Source of the DNA: Sneathiella litorea
GTDB taxonomy: Bacteria; Pseudomonadota; Alphaproteobacteria; Sneathiellales; Sneathiellaceae
Direction: 5' to 3'
DNA length: 64,000 bases
Assembly: GCF_009882915.1 (NCBI RefSeq)
Contig: NZ_WTUW01000001.1
Span: 1,228,872 to 1,292,871, forward strand
A program made the translations under genes and the position numbers. Below the pieces are notes generated by a model, which was not told the origin of the DNA, searched no databases, and saw nothing but the letters and a program-made list of their open reading frames with translations. Of this stretch, positions 17,127-27,167 are shown piece after piece (positions within the stretch are counted from its first letter, which is position 1; each line of letters opens with the position of its first letter).

Positions 17127-17828
17127 TTAACTTGCCCGGGCTTGTAGGTTCTCTTCTGGATCACGAAGAACATATCCTCGTCCCCAAACGGTTTCGATGT
17201 AGTTATCTCCGGCGGTCGCTGCGGCGAGTTTTTTGCGTAATTTGCAGACAAAAACGTCGATGATCTTCAATTCAGGCTCGTCCATGCCCCCATAAAGATG
17301 ATTGAGGAACATTTCCTTTGTTAATGTCGTCCCTTTCCGCAAACTGAGAAGTTCAAGCATGCCATATTCCTTGCCTGTCAAATGCAGGCGCTGGCCACTA
17401 ACTTCAACAGATTTGGAGTCAAGGTTGACCGTTAGCTTTCCGGTCTGAATTGTGGACTGTGCGTGACCTTTCGAACGACGGACAATTGCATGAATTCGTG
17501 CAACAAGTTCATCTTTGTTAAAAGGCTTGGTCAAATAGTCATCGGCGCCGAAACCCAATCCCTTAACCTTGTCATCAGGTTCGGACATGCCGGATAATAT
17601 CAGAATGGGTGTCCCTACCTTGGCCGTACGAAGCTTTTTCAAGACGTCGTATCCAGACATATCAGGTAGACCCAAATCCAGTATAATAATGTCATAGTCA
17701 TAGAGTTTACCGAGATCCACACCCTCTTCACCGAGGTCGGTGGTGTAAACGTTTAGGCCCTCTGCGCTCAGCATCAATTCAATGCCACGAGCCATAGAGC
17801 TATCATCTTCTATCAATAGTACCCGCAT
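17127..17828 (-). CDS. ctrA: cell-cycle response regulator CtrA
   Basis: The 233-residue OmpR-type regulator has the receiver start [20 protein letters not shown], phosphoacceptor Asp51 in [17 protein letters not shown], lysine in [10 protein letters not shown], and a C-terminal winged helix with the CtrA-typical [17 protein letters not shown] and [15 protein letters not shown]. In alphaproteobacteria CtrA is the master regulator of flagellar and cell-cycle genes and receives phosphate from ChpT, encoded nearby. The C-terminus ends in Ala-Ser rather than the Ala-Ala degron of Caulobacter. A full TTAA-N7-TTAA box lies 41 bp upstream, so autoregulation is likely. Confidence 0.97.
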   Translation of the reverse strand: MRVLLIEDDSSMARGIELMLSAEGLNVYTTDLGEEGVDLGKLYDYDIIILDLGLPDMSGYDVLKKLRTAKVGTPILILSGMSEPDDKVKGLGFGADDYLTKPFNKDELVARIHAIVRRSKGHAQSTIQTGKLTVNLDSKSVEVSGQRLHLTGKEYGMLELLSLRKGTTLTKEMFLNHLYGGMDEPELKIIDVFVCKLRKKLAAATAGDNYIETVWGRGYVLRDPEENLQARAS

Positions 17829-17869
17829 ATACTGTACCTCCTGTACGCAACTATTATTAACAACTTAAC

Positions 17870-17884
17870 TTAACAATTAGTTAA
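17870..17884. promoter_or_regulatory. CtrA box in the ctrA-fliI intergenic region
   Basis: TTAACAATTAGTTAA exactly fits the CtrA consensus TTAA-N7-TTAA. It lies in the divergent region between ctrA (start 17828) and fliI, in an AT-rich stretch with further TTAA half-sites at about 17857, 17865, 17900 and 17912. It may serve both genes. Confidence 0.75.
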
Positions 17885-18016
17885 AACAAAAGATAAAAAT
17901 TAACTATCTTTATTAACCTCGTATGACGGTATTTACGAAACTTTAAAGTGTCTCAGGCAAAATGACTTAACCAACTGAAATCAGGGTTGCGGAAAAAGAA
18001 TAGCGAGGCGTCTTTC

Positions 18017-19348
18017 GTGAAGAATATTATTTCGGAAATCAGCAGGGTTCCTACAGCCCAATATTACGGGCGCGTGGTCGCAATCATGGGATTGCTGGTT
18101 GAAATTGGTGGCATCCAAAGACACTTGAGTATCGGTAGCCGGGTTAATTTACGGGCCCGTGACGGTGGAAAGGTTGAATGCGAGGTCGTTGGGTTTCGAG
18201 ATGAACGCGCGTTGCTAATGCCGTTTGGGGTGCTGGAGGGCATTGGTATAGGCTGCAAAGCGGAAATCGCGGAGCGGGACCCGGTTATCTTTCCGAATGA
18301 GAGCTGGCTCGGGCGTGTCGTCAATGCGATGGGGGAGCCGATAGACGGCGGACCACCGCTAAAGCCCGGAAATAAGGCGGTACCCTTTCGGAGTGCGCCA
18401 CCGCCTGCACATACGCGGCAACGGGTTGGTGAAAAAATAGATCTTGGCGTCCGCGCCCTAAATACATTCGTAACCTGCTGTCGTGGCCAGAGAATGGGAA
18501 TTTTTTCCGGTTCTGGTGTGGGCAAGTCTGTCCTTTTTTCAATGCTTGCCCGGAATACAGCGGCAGACATCAACATAATTGGTCTTATCGGTGAACGTGG
18601 CCGAGAGGTGCAGGAGTTCATTAAGGATGACCTCGGCGAGGAAGGACTGAAGCGAAGCATCGTTGTTGTCGCGACATCAGATGAATCCGCTCTTATGCGA
18701 CGCCAGGCCGCTTATCTGACGCTTTCGCTGGCGGAGTATTTCCGTGATGAGGACCGCGATGTGCTTTGCCTGATGGACAGCGTCACCAGATTTGCCATGG
18801 CACAACGTGATATCGGTCTATCGGGCGGTGAACCTCCAACGAGTAAAGGTTATACGCCAACGGTTTTCAGTGAATTGCCAAAATTACTTGAGCGTGCCGG
18901 CCCCGGTTCCGGCAAGGGAAGTATTACGGGCCTTTTTACCGTTCTTGTTGAGGGCGATGATCATAATGAACCGATAGCGGATGCCGTCCGGGGAATTCTC
19001 GATGGTCATATCGTAATGGAGCGACAGATTGCGGAGCGAGGACGTTACCCGGCGATCAATGTTCTTAAATCTGTCTCCCGAACCATGCCAGGATGTAACA
19101 GCGACGCCGAGAACGTCGTCATTTCGAAGGCGAAACAATATCTTGCCGCTTATGAAGATATGTCAGAAATGATCCGCTTGGGTGCCTATCGACAAGGGGC
19201 GGATCCATTAGTTGACGAAGCTATTCACTTCTTCCCCATGCTGGAGAAGTTCATGAGCCAAGGGAAGAAGGAACGGACCAGCCTATCCGAGTGTTTTACC
19301 GCGCTTTCTGAAATTCTTGCGCGGGAACCAAATTTTGAAACGGCATAA
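18017..19348 (+). CDS. fliI: flagellum-specific ATPase FliI
   Basis: This 443-residue F1-beta-like ATPase energises the flagellar type III export apparatus. Walker A is [17 protein letters not shown] and the Walker B region is [30 protein letters not shown] and [20 protein letters not shown] are family signatures. I chose GTG 18017 behind GAGGCG, which gives MKNIISEI, the usual N-terminus. An in-frame TTG at 17987 would add ten residues but has a poorer site. It is divergent from ctrA and followed by fliJ after 33 bp. Confidence 0.93.
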   Translation: MKNIISEISRVPTAQYYGRVVAIMGLLVEIGGIQRHLSIGSRVNLRARDGGKVECEVVGFRDERALLMPFGVLEGIGIGCKAEIAERDPVIFPNESWLGRVVNAMGEPIDGGPPLKPGNKAVPFRSAPPPAHTRQRVGEKIDLGVRALNTFVTCCRGQRMGIFSGSGVGKSVLFSMLARNTAADINIIGLIGERGREVQEFIKDDLGEEGLKRSIVVVATSDESALMRRQAAYLTLSLAEYFRDEDRDVLCLMDSVTRFAMAQRDIGLSGGEPPTSKGYTPTVFSELPKLLERAGPGSGKGSITGLFTVLVEGDDHNEPIADAVRGILDGHIVMERQIAERGRYPAINVLKSVSRTMPGCNSDAENVVISKAKQYLAAYEDMSEMIRLGAYRQGADPLVDEAIHFFPMLEKFMSQGKKERTSLSECFTALSEILAREPNFETA

Positions 19349-19381
19349 TTTCGGAGCTGATGCTATGAGGTCGAGAAGAAT

Positions 19382-19804
19382 ATGAAGGGCTTGGATAGTC
19401 TCATACGGGTCCATAAATGGAAACTTGACGAGAAACGGCGAGAGCTTGCTGATTTCGAAAACCTGCGGGCAGGTTTTGTCAAGCAATTGCGATCTCTTGA
19501 GGAGGAGCAACAGCGAGAGCAGGATGTCGCCGGTAATAATCCGGAGGTCGGGTTTTCGTTTGCCAATTATGTCGCCGCCGCCAAGCAGCAAAGAGAAAAT
19601 ATCCAGGCGAGCATTGCGGAGGTTGATGACAAGCTCACGGAGCTGAATGAAGAGGTGCGTGTCTTGTATCAGGAACTAAAAAAGTACCAGGTCGCACTCA
19701 ATGCCCGGGAGGTAAGGGAGAAATATGAGCGCAACAGGATCGAACAGATGGGCCTAGATGAGCTTGCGATCGAGCTGCATCGGCGCAAAAGCCGGGCGCG
19801 ATAA
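19382..19804 (+). CDS. fliJ: flagellar export chaperone FliJ
   Basis: A 140-residue, almost entirely helical, highly charged protein with coiled-coil heptads through its length (for example VHKWKLDEKRRELADFENL). Length, composition and position right after fliI fit FliJ, the coiled-coil stalk that sits in the FliI hexamer and helps export. Sequence similarity in this family is weak, so context carries much of the call. Confidence 0.85.
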   Translation: MKGLDSLIRVHKWKLDEKRRELADFENLRAGFVKQLRSLEEEQQREQDVAGNNPEVGFSFANYVAAAKQQRENIQASIAEVDDKLTELNEEVRVLYQELKKYQVALNAREVREKYERNRIEQMGLDELAIELHRRKSRAR

Positions 19805-19925
19805 CATCACCATACCGTTATAACATAATTAAAATTATTTCTTACTCGCGCTGCACCGTTAAGCGGCTGGTACTAAGAAAATCATGAGAAATATCTCAGT
19901 GGAATACCGGTGACAAAAATTGGCT

Positions 19926-20831
19926 TTACTTGTTGCCAATATGGATTTCGTTTCGTGCTTTTGCGAGAGTGATCTGTTTCTGGCGGTCCGCAAACCGTTT
20001 TTTCTGATCTGCGCTTAAACTATCATGGCAGCGCGGGCAGGAAACCCCCTCCATATATAGTGGCGACGTCTTATCCTCGTCCGTAATCGGATAGCGGCAG
20101 GCATAGCATTGGTCATACGAGCCTTTTTCAAGATCATGGTTGACCGTGACCCGTTGGTCAAACACAAAGCATTCACCTTCCCAGCTACTTTCTTCTTTCG
20201 GAATTTCCTCGAGATACTTCAGAATGCCGCCTTCGAGGTGATAGACATTCTCAAAGCCCTTGGAGAGAAGATAGGAGGTTGATTTTTCACAACGGATACC
20301 GCCCGTGCAGAACATCGCAACTTTCTTATCCCGCACAGGATCAAGTTTTTCCTCGACGAATTTCTTGAATTCCCGAAAGGTTTTGGTTTCCGGATTAATA
20401 GCCCGCTGAAAGGTACCAACCTCAACTTCATAATCATTGCGCGTATCAATCACTAAGGTTTCTGGATCGCTTATCAAAGCATCCCAATCCTTCGGCTTAA
20501 TGTAGGTGCCAACTGTTTCACGTGGATTGAGACCCGCTGCGCCGAGAGTGACGATTTCCTTCTTGAGGCGAACCTTCATGCGATAGAAAGGCTGAACTTC
20601 ATTAAATGATTCTTTGTACTGCAAATCATCAAACCTGGAATCAGCTTTAAGAAATGCAAGCAACGCATCGATGGCCTCCCGCGTACCGGAAACCGTGCCG
20701 TTAATTCCTTCTTCAGCAAGAAGAAGCGTTCCCTGAATATTTTTCTCCTGACAAAGGGTGAGCAGTCGTCCCTGCAACTCCTCATAGTCAAGCAGGGCTA
20801 CAAATTTATAAAGCGCTGCAACAACGAACAT
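19926..20831 (-). CDS. trhO: tRNA uridine(34) hydroxylase, rhodanese family (TrhO/YceA)
   Basis: This 301-residue protein makes 5-hydroxyuridine at tRNA position 34 in an oxygen-dependent reaction. It begins [20 protein letters not shown], has the YceA-type N-terminal domain ([16 protein letters not shown]), and a rhodanese domain with the active-site loop [16 protein letters not shown] (catalytic Cys in CTGGIRC). The C-terminal CYACRYP...CPRCH is a possible zinc-binding knuckle. The start was set at ATG 20831, behind AGGAAA, where family homology begins; the open frame up to 20999 would run into the divergent gene. It has no functional link to the flagellar genes around it. Confidence 0.92.
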   Translation of the reverse strand: MFVVAALYKFVALLDYEELQGRLLTLCQEKNIQGTLLLAEEGINGTVSGTREAIDALLAFLKADSRFDDLQYKESFNEVQPFYRMKVRLKKEIVTLGAAGLNPRETVGTYIKPKDWDALISDPETLVIDTRNDYEVEVGTFQRAINPETKTFREFKKFVEEKLDPVRDKKVAMFCTGGIRCEKSTSYLLSKGFENVYHLEGGILKYLEEIPKEESSWEGECFVFDQRVTVNHDLEKGSYDQCYACRYPITDEDKTSPLYMEGVSCPRCHDSLSADQKKRFADRQKQITLAKARNEIHIGNK

Positions 20832-20962
20832 CACTCGTTTTCCTGTCTGTATAGAATTGCCCGCGAATATGGCGTAGCGGTAGCGATCTATCAAGATCGA
20901 AATTTGAAATGTAATTGAAGGAATGCTGGTATGATCAGGTGCCGTGAATGGAGAAATAGACG

Positions 20963-21316
20963 ATGACGCGAAAAGAGTTTGATCGTTTCTGTGGCTCACT
21001 GCCCGCCACCGCCAATGTTATTCAATGGGGGAATGCATCTGTCTGGAAAGTCGGGGGAAAGATTTTTGCCATCTGTTCCAACTGGGGCGCGGACGAGACA
21101 GATAAAATCAGCTTTAAATGTAGCGATCTTACCTATGCAATACTAATCGAACAAAAAGGGATTATACCAGCTCCCTATCTTGCGCGGGCGAAATGGGTGC
21201 AGCTGGCCTCCTTGGACGCTATGCAGGATCAAGATATTAAGGTTTATATTCGCGAAGCCTATTCCATTATAAAGTTGAAGCTAACCAAGACCATGCGCAA
21301 AAAGTTGGGACTCTAG
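20963..21316 (+). CDS. MmcQ/YjbR family protein
   Basis: The 117-residue protein fits the MmcQ/YjbR DNA-binding-like fold: [35 protein letters not shown] and a C-terminal [20 protein letters not shown] helix. The family is widespread and its function is unproven. It is divergent from trhO, and its stop overlaps the end of the convergent FliK-like gene by 4 bp. Confidence 0.85.
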   Translation: MTRKEFDRFCGSLPATANVIQWGNASVWKVGGKIFAICSNWGADETDKISFKCSDLTYAILIEQKGIIPAPYLARAKWVQLASLDAMQDQDIKVYIREAYSIIKLKLTKTMRKKLGL

Positions 21317-23064
21317 GTGTTTGCGCCACTCATCGGGCAACTCTCCCATTCTGCCAGGGGGTCGATGGGGAAAGAAGGGACTGTCTTGAAAATCAATTGC
21401 CCCTTAAGGCCTGAAATTTCCATATGTTCATTGAAAAGCTTGCCGATATGAAGTCGCATCTCTTCCGGTATGGCCTGATGGCTACGAATGGCCAGATCAA
21501 ATAAATGGCGCTTAAATAGCCCGTCGAGCTGAATCTGTCCGTTTTTCGTCAAATTAAGTTCGATTATAAAACGCGTTGTATCCTTCTCATTGTCAGTATT
21601 GTTCGGGTTTTTATGGTTCCGCAGAAACATACGGACCTGCCGGAGATTAGTGCCGTCAAAGAAGGGGAAGTTAAGGGCCTTCCAATCTTGCCCTCCAGGC
21701 TCAGACTGCAGCCTTGAAAAAGTAGCGAAATCATCTTCGAGTGCATTTAGAAGCGAATTGCGGCCAGCGGCTTTCAAGGCAAGCGTAAAGTCCTGACCCA
21801 GCCATTTTTCAATAGAACCCAGATTGAGCGCCGCCATGAAAAATAATAGAGTGTTTGATAGTTGTGCATTGGCCTGCGGCATAATTTGACTGATAACAGT
21901 TTGGGCAATGATGGGGTCATGATGAGCAACAAGATTAAGTGCCTCACGGAGGTTCTGCCAGTCTCCCATTGCACCGATCGCCGGTAGTCGTCCGCCGGCT
22001 TGCTGAGCTTCCGCATTGGGAAGGGGGAAAGCTCCAATATTGTTTGCAAGAGCAAACTGTACCGTTGTTCCCGTCGCAAGAGGTGTCGAGGAGTTAAAGG
22101 ACAGTGTCCCTAAAGGTGTTTGCAGGGTCACGCGGCTACTGCCATTTGTCGCCAGTTCTGTGCTTGCGGCGATAACAGTACCTTGAAAAAGTCCAGGACG
22201 TGAAGATAGCAAACCGTCCATCTGTTGTGGCCGAATGATGAGATTAATTTTGGCGCCATCCACGAGTGAACCTGAACCTTTCGATGCATCACCCTTTGCA
22301 AGAGCAGACAGGCGCAGGATATCAGCTTCGACAACATGAAATTGGTTGCCGCTTGAACTTATTGACGTCCCATAGGGGGAAGAGGATGCCGGGGCTGAAG
22401 GGTTATGGTACCTTTGATACGCAGCTAAACCCTGCTGGTTCATTCCGAGTGATCGACCATCTTGAATGGTGGCGACGCTGCCCGAGGATGAGGCGACGCG
22501 CAGATCAGGCATCATTGCAGATAACGGAGCAGGTATTTTGGGGAGCATCGCCTCCGCTTTGACACCGGGGAGCAGAGAGGCAAGAGCCTGCATACCCGCT
22601 TTTAATTCGAGTGGATGTAATTGTCCGGCTTTCAAGTAGCCTTCCGCCCCGGATGCTGTCTTTTCAACGGTGGGTAAAAGGCGGATGTCGAGGGGCGGTG
22701 AAATATCCTTGCCATTCATGGAGAGCAGCCGCGCTAAAATAACTTCCTGTAACTCGATGACCTCAAAGACGATATGGCTCCCGAGTGGCAGCGGGGTGGG
22801 GGTTGTCATTCGAAAATTGCCGAATTCGGTATGCAGGACAACATTCTCATTCGTGGATTTGGCCATAACCACGGCATTTATCGGGGTGTTTTCGCTGATT
22901 GTCGCCGCGGGTTTGGGCCGGGGTGTATTTGTAGGCAAGCTGCTTTCGTTACCTGGCGCGGTTGCAGGTGCGGCAGGTGTTATCGGCCCCTGACCGGAGG
23001 CGGGAGAATTAGCGGTTCCCGTCAAACCTGACGGCACGCCGGATGGTGAGCGAATGCCACTCAT
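21313..23064 (-). CDS. large FliK-like flagellar protein (uncharacterised)
   Basis: This 583-residue protein has no catalytic motif. The first about 60 residues are Pro/Ala/Thr/Ser-rich and probably disordered. The middle is low in charge with repeated I..A.L.P.G..V.F segments. The end (about 490-575, including IELNLTKNGQIQLDGLFK and LFNEHMEISGLKGQLIFKT) resembles the C-terminal domain of hook-length proteins (Flg_hook). It is the last gene of the fliF-to-flhG operon, 17 bp after flhG. A second, clearer fliK exists at 35994-37442, so this one may be a paralogue with a different role. The assignment is tentative. Confidence 0.6.
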   Translation of the reverse strand: MSGIRSPSGVPSGLTGTANSPASGQGPITPAAPATAPGNESSLPTNTPRPKPAATISENTPINAVVMAKSTNENVVLHTEFGNFRMTTPTPLPLGSHIVFEVIELQEVILARLLSMNGKDISPPLDIRLLPTVEKTASGAEGYLKAGQLHPLELKAGMQALASLLPGVKAEAMLPKIPAPLSAMMPDLRVASSSGSVATIQDGRSLGMNQQGLAAYQRYHNPSAPASSSPYGTSISSSGNQFHVVEADILRLSALAKGDASKGSGSLVDGAKINLIIRPQQMDGLLSSRPGLFQGTVIAASTELATNGSSRVTLQTPLGTLSFNSSTPLATGTTVQFALANNIGAFPLPNAEAQQAGGRLPAIGAMGDWQNLREALNLVAHHDPIIAQTVISQIMPQANAQLSNTLLFFMAALNLGSIEKWLGQDFTLALKAAGRNSLLNALEDDFATFSRLQSEPGGQDWKALNFPFFDGTNLRQVRMFLRNHKNPNNTDNEKDTTRFIIELNLTKNGQIQLDGLFKRHLFDLAIRSHQAIPEEMRLHIGKLFNEHMEISGLKGQLIFKTVPSFPIDPLAEWESCPMSGANT

Positions 23065-23081
23065 TCATCATCACCGCATAA

Positions 23082-23891
23082 CTATGCAGTCCCCTTTATA
23101 ATTCCATGGGCAAGATCATCAATATTGCCTGCGGCTCGACTGGTTGGATATCGCGTCATTAATCCAGACTGAGCGCGGATAGCGTTGGAAACCTTTTCGT
23201 CCAGCTCGATGATGCCGGCGAGCGGAGGTTCAAATTTGAGAAAATTCCGGCATGCACTGAGCAGCTTTTCATAAACCTTTCGGCCTTCTGCTTCCGATTT
23301 TGCCATATTAACCAGTACCCGCAGGTCGGCGCCGGGCATAATTTGCGATGTGACCTTTATATACGCATAGGCATCGGTGAGTGACGTCGGATCGCCGGTC
23401 GTTACGACCAGCTTTGGCCCCAGTCCGTTTGAAAGTGTTTTCACCGCATCATCGATGCCTGCTCCAAGATCCAAAATTATAAAATCATACTTGTTGCCGA
23501 GGATCGTTAGATCTTCACGGACTTTCTTTAGCTGTCCGACAGACATCGTGCTGAGCGTGCCAGATCCTGATCGACCCGCGATAAGATCAAATCCCCCTGC
23601 CGCGCACTTAAAAATCACATTTTCCAGGGTCATTTCCCCCGTGATGACGGTCGCCAGATCCTTTTCGGGCATAATCCCGAGCTGGATGTCCACATTGGCA
23701 AGTCCTACATCACCATCAAAAAGCAGAACCTTTTTTCCTGCTTTGGCAAGCGACTGGGCGAGACTAATGGCAAGAACTGTTTTTCCGACACCGCCTTTGC
23801 CTGAGGCTACAGTAATCAGGTTATTACCGGAGGCTTGCGTCGCTGGGTGCATCGACGGGCGGTTGCGAAGTGGGCTTTCAGTCTGAATCAT
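23082..23891 (-). CDS. flhG: MinD-like ATPase FlhG (FleN)
   Basis: The 269-residue P-loop ATPase of the MinD/ParA group has the deviant Walker A ITVASGKGGVGKTVLAISLA, the switch segment LLFDGDVGLANVDIQLG and the Walker B FIILDLGAGIDDAV. FlhG works with FlhF to set flagellar number and position. It overlaps flhF by ATGA. The C-terminal membrane helix typical of MinD is not obvious. Confidence 0.9.
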   Translation of the reverse strand: MIQTESPLRNRPSMHPATQASGNNLITVASGKGGVGKTVLAISLAQSLAKAGKKVLLFDGDVGLANVDIQLGIMPEKDLATVITGEMTLENVIFKCAAGGFDLIAGRSGSGTLSTMSVGQLKKVREDLTILGNKYDFIILDLGAGIDDAVKTLSNGLGPKLVVTTGDPTSLTDAYAYIKVTSQIMPGADLRVLVNMAKSEAEGRKVYEKLLSACRNFLKFEPPLAGIIELDEKVSNAIRAQSGLMTRYPTSRAAGNIDDLAHGIIKGTA

Positions 23892-25000
23892 GGTTTTACC
23901 TTATCAAATTCTTTGTCGACTTCAGATCGTGTCGGATCTCTAAGCAGAAGCCTGGCGAGGTTAACTGGATTGATAGTATGCAATCCCTTAGCAACGGAGG
24001 AAGAAACACTGGCGTATGAAAAGCTGAGTTTGGCGGAATGGGCGGCCGTGAAAACCCCTCCATATCGACGCGTGGTGTCAAGGCGTGTGACGATCATGCG
24101 TCGCGCGCCCAAGACCGCAAAACCCTCCGCGGTATCACTCATTTCGGCGGTATCTGTGCCTGCCGCAAGAACCGCCACGGGCTCCGCCTTTGCAGCGATG
24201 ATATGCCGGGTCAGTTTGGTGACCTCCTCTGTATCATAAACATTGATCCCGCCGGTATCGATGAGAATGTCTGTACTCTCCGTCAGCTTTCTTTCATTGA
24301 CAAGTGAGGCGAGCTGTTCCGGCGTCTTGGCAATATCGAGACCAAACCCAAGAATATCTGTATATGCTTTGAGCTGCTCGACAGCGCCGGCTCGGCTGGT
24401 ATCTGTGGTGATAATATGAACTTTGCGTTTTTCCCTATTGGCGGTCGCTGCAAATTTGGCAATCGTTATGGTTTTCCCAACACCGGGAGGCCCTACTAGC
24501 ATTATTGGTGTTTTTCGGCCGATAACCTTCGAAGAGTATTTGAAATGGCTGTCCAGTGCGGCGGCTAGTGCCATTCCGGTATCTTCTGTATTGATGGAGA
24601 GTGCCGTTCGGCATAGCTTTTCCGCTAATTTCGTCGGAATCCCGTGATAGGCCATGGATTGAACCAGAGATTCCATCTTTGGCGTAACTTGAACCGTGTT
24701 AGGTTTCTTCCTTGTCGCGGAAGCAGAAGGTTTCGTGGATGCTTTAATGTTGGCTTGACCATTTGGCTTCTGGTGCAACGGATCGGCGGCTTCCGTTTTC
24801 CAGTCACTATCCCACTCCTCCGCCCAGCCATTTCCATTTAAAGGCGCTGGAGTATCCACCTGCTCAATCGCAGCAGTCAGCTGGACATCTCCAGTATCCG
24901 TATTCTGGCTGGAGAGAATGATTGCTTCCGGTCCCATTTCCAGGCGCAACTTGTTAATTGCCTTCTCCATGGTTGGGGCTGTGTAGGTCTTGATCCGCAT
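23888..25000 (-). CDS. flhF: signal-recognition-like GTPase FlhF
   Basis: The 370-residue protein starts MRIKTYTAPTMEKAINKLRL, the conserved FlhF N-terminus, followed by a variable basic linker. The SRP-type NG domain shows G1 LVGPPGVGKTITIAKFAAT, HIITTDTSRAGAVEQLKAY, DILIDTGGINVYD and MIVTRLDTTRRYG. It targets the flagellar basal body to its place at the pole. It lies 11 bp after flhA and overlaps flhG by 4 bp. Confidence 0.93.
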   Translation of the reverse strand: MRIKTYTAPTMEKAINKLRLEMGPEAIILSSQNTDTGDVQLTAAIEQVDTPAPLNGNGWAEEWDSDWKTEAADPLHQKPNGQANIKASTKPSASATRKKPNTVQVTPKMESLVQSMAYHGIPTKLAEKLCRTALSINTEDTGMALAAALDSHFKYSSKVIGRKTPIMLVGPPGVGKTITIAKFAATANREKRKVHIITTDTSRAGAVEQLKAYTDILGFGLDIAKTPEQLASLVNERKLTESTDILIDTGGINVYDTEEVTKLTRHIIAAKAEPVAVLAAGTDTAEMSDTAEGFAVLGARRMIVTRLDTTRRYGGVFTAAHSAKLSFSYASVSSSVAKGLHTINPVNLARLLLRDPTRSEVDKEFDKVKP

Positions 25001-25011
25001 CTATCGCTGCC

Positions 25012-27126
25012 TTAAACCTGCGCCAGTGTTTTTAGTTTGGCTTTTGGGTGAATTTCATTCTGTGACATGATCACGGTTGACGGACGGAAGCGTTCAATAA
25101 TGGACCGGACATACGGACGGATAGCAGGGCTGGTCAGCATTACCGGATTGTGGCCCTGTGTTGCCAGCGTTTCGAATACCTCTCTTACTCTTGCAATAAA
25201 CTCCTGCAATTGACTAGGCGCCATGGAAAGTTGCCGATCGTCGCCCTGCCCAATGATGGCATTGGCGAAATTCTGCTCCCATTGCGGTGTTAGTGTAATG
25301 AGTGGGATATAGCCATCGTCAGCTGTATTTACTGCGGAGATTTGCCGGGCCAGTCGGGCGCGGACATGCTCTGTAATGATATTGATGTTCTGTGAGTACC
25401 CGGTAGCTTCAGAAATACCCTCCAGAATAGTTGGTAGATCCCGAATGGAAACGCGTTCTGAAAGAAGGTTTTGCAGGATGCGCTGAACGCCACTTACCGA
25501 GATATGCGTCGGGATCAGGTCGGCGATGAGCTTCTGATGAACGCTTGGCAAGTCATCGAGAAGTTTCTGTGTCTCCGCATAGGATAACAGGTCCGGCATA
25601 TGATCCTTCAATATCTCTGTCAGATGGGTGGTGATAACGGTTGCCGGATCAACAATTGTGTAACCACGGAAAGACGCTTCTTCACGCTGGCCCGTATCAA
25701 CCCAGACAGCGGGCAAGCCAAATGTTGGCTCTACTGTCTCTTCACCAGGAAGATCGATATGCTGTCCCTGGGGATCCATGATTAGAAGATTATTAGGCCG
25801 AACATCGCCAGCACCGGCCTCAACCTCCTTGACTCTGACAAGGTAATTATTTGCGGGCAGCTGCATGTTATCGAGGATGCGCACACTTGGCATCACGAAA
25901 CCCATTTCACTGGCAATCTGTCGGCGCAGGGCCTTGATTTGATCAGTAAGGCGATAGCCTTCATTGTCATTGATCAGAGACAGAAGACCGTAGCCGAGCT
26001 CAAGCCGCAAATCGTCAATCGCAAGGGCCGTGGAGATTGGCTCCTCCGCTGGAACTGCCGTTTTCTTGTGATCAATCTTTAGCTGTTCTTCCTCGAACGC
26101 TTTAACCTCCTGTCGGCGGTTCAGAACAAATGCGGAATAGCCAATGCCGCCTGCCAAAATCAGAAACGGAATCATAGGTACGCCGGGAAGAAGAGAGAGG
26201 CCGACCAGCAAGAAGGAACTCACGCCGAGGGCACGGGGGTAGCCACCGAGCTGGCCCAGCAAGGCCTTGTCTGTCGTGCCAACAACGCCGCCGCGCGATA
26301 CCAGGAGGCCTGCGGCGACAGATACAATCAGAGCCGGGACCTGGCTGACCAGGCCATCACCAACAGTGAGAAGCGTGTAGCTGTCCGCGGCGGCCGCAAA
26401 AGACATGCCTTCCTGAGCAACACCAATAATGATGCCGCCAATAATATTGATAAAGGTGATCAAAAGGCCCGCGATTGCGTCGCCCCGAACAAATTTTGAT
26501 GCACCGTCCATGGAGCCGAAAAAACCGCTTTCGTCCTCCAGTTCCTTGCGGCGTGTGCGGGCCGTATCCTCATTGATCATGCCTGCAGAAAGGTCTGCAT
26601 CGATTGCCATCTGCTTGCCTGGCATCGCGTCGAGGGAAAAGCGAGCTGCGACTTCAGCAATACGGCCAGAACCCTTTGTGATGACGATAAAGTTCACCAG
26701 TACCAGAATGGAAAATACAATGATCCCGATGACGAAATTGCCACCCATGACAAAACTGCCAAAGGCTGCAATTACATGTCCTGCCGCTTCCGGGCCGGTG
26801 TGTCCCTCCGAAAGGATAAGGCGTGTAGACGCAAGGTTGAGTGCCAGCCGCAACATCGTTGCAATCAGAAGTACAGTCGGGAATGAGCTGAAATCCAATG
26901 GCTTGGAAATGAACAGGCAGGTCATCAGGATCACGACGGAAAAGGTGATCGAGATGGCAAGGCTAAAATCAAGCAACCAGCTTGGCATCGGCAGGATCAG
27001 GATGATCAGGATACAGACGACACCAAGTGCCAAACCGATATCACTGCGCCCGACTACCTGCCTTATCCGCTGAAGAATTTCACCGCTTCCCTGAGGGGCT
27101 GCTGCTGTTGATTGGGGGTCACTCAT
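25012..27126 (-). CDS. flhA: flagellar export gate protein FlhA
   Basis: The 704-residue inner-membrane protein forms the export gate ring. The first about 340 residues contain roughly eight hydrophobic helices, with the FHIPEP-type cytosolic loop RFSLDAMPGKQMAIDADLSA being the family signature. The rest is the cytosolic domain that docks substrates and chaperones. The length is normal for the family. It lies within the fliF operon, 41 bp after flbD and 11 bp before flhF. Confidence 0.97.
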   Translation of the reverse strand: MSDPQSTAAAPQGSGEILQRIRQVVGRSDIGLALGVVCILIILILPMPSWLLDFSLAISITFSVVILMTCLFISKPLDFSSFPTVLLIATMLRLALNLASTRLILSEGHTGPEAAGHVIAAFGSFVMGGNFVIGIIVFSILVLVNFIVITKGSGRIAEVAARFSLDAMPGKQMAIDADLSAGMINEDTARTRRKELEDESGFFGSMDGASKFVRGDAIAGLLITFINIIGGIIIGVAQEGMSFAAAADSYTLLTVGDGLVSQVPALIVSVAAGLLVSRGGVVGTTDKALLGQLGGYPRALGVSSFLLVGLSLLPGVPMIPFLILAGGIGYSAFVLNRRQEVKAFEEEQLKIDHKKTAVPAEEPISTALAIDDLRLELGYGLLSLINDNEGYRLTDQIKALRRQIASEMGFVMPSVRILDNMQLPANNYLVRVKEVEAGAGDVRPNNLLIMDPQGQHIDLPGEETVEPTFGLPAVWVDTGQREEASFRGYTIVDPATVITTHLTEILKDHMPDLLSYAETQKLLDDLPSVHQKLIADLIPTHISVSGVQRILQNLLSERVSIRDLPTILEGISEATGYSQNINIITEHVRARLARQISAVNTADDGYIPLITLTPQWEQNFANAIIGQGDDRQLSMAPSQLQEFIARVREVFETLATQGHNPVMLTSPAIRPYVRSIIERFRPSTVIMSQNEIHPKAKLKTLAQV

Positions 27127-27167
27127 TTACGGGGCACTTTCAAGAGCTTATGGAGTTTTACTGGTGT

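Noticed and set aside
20832..20999. Upstream extension of trhO
   Set aside because: Family homology starts at 20831 with a good ribosome site, and the extension would overlap the divergent MmcQ/YjbR gene.
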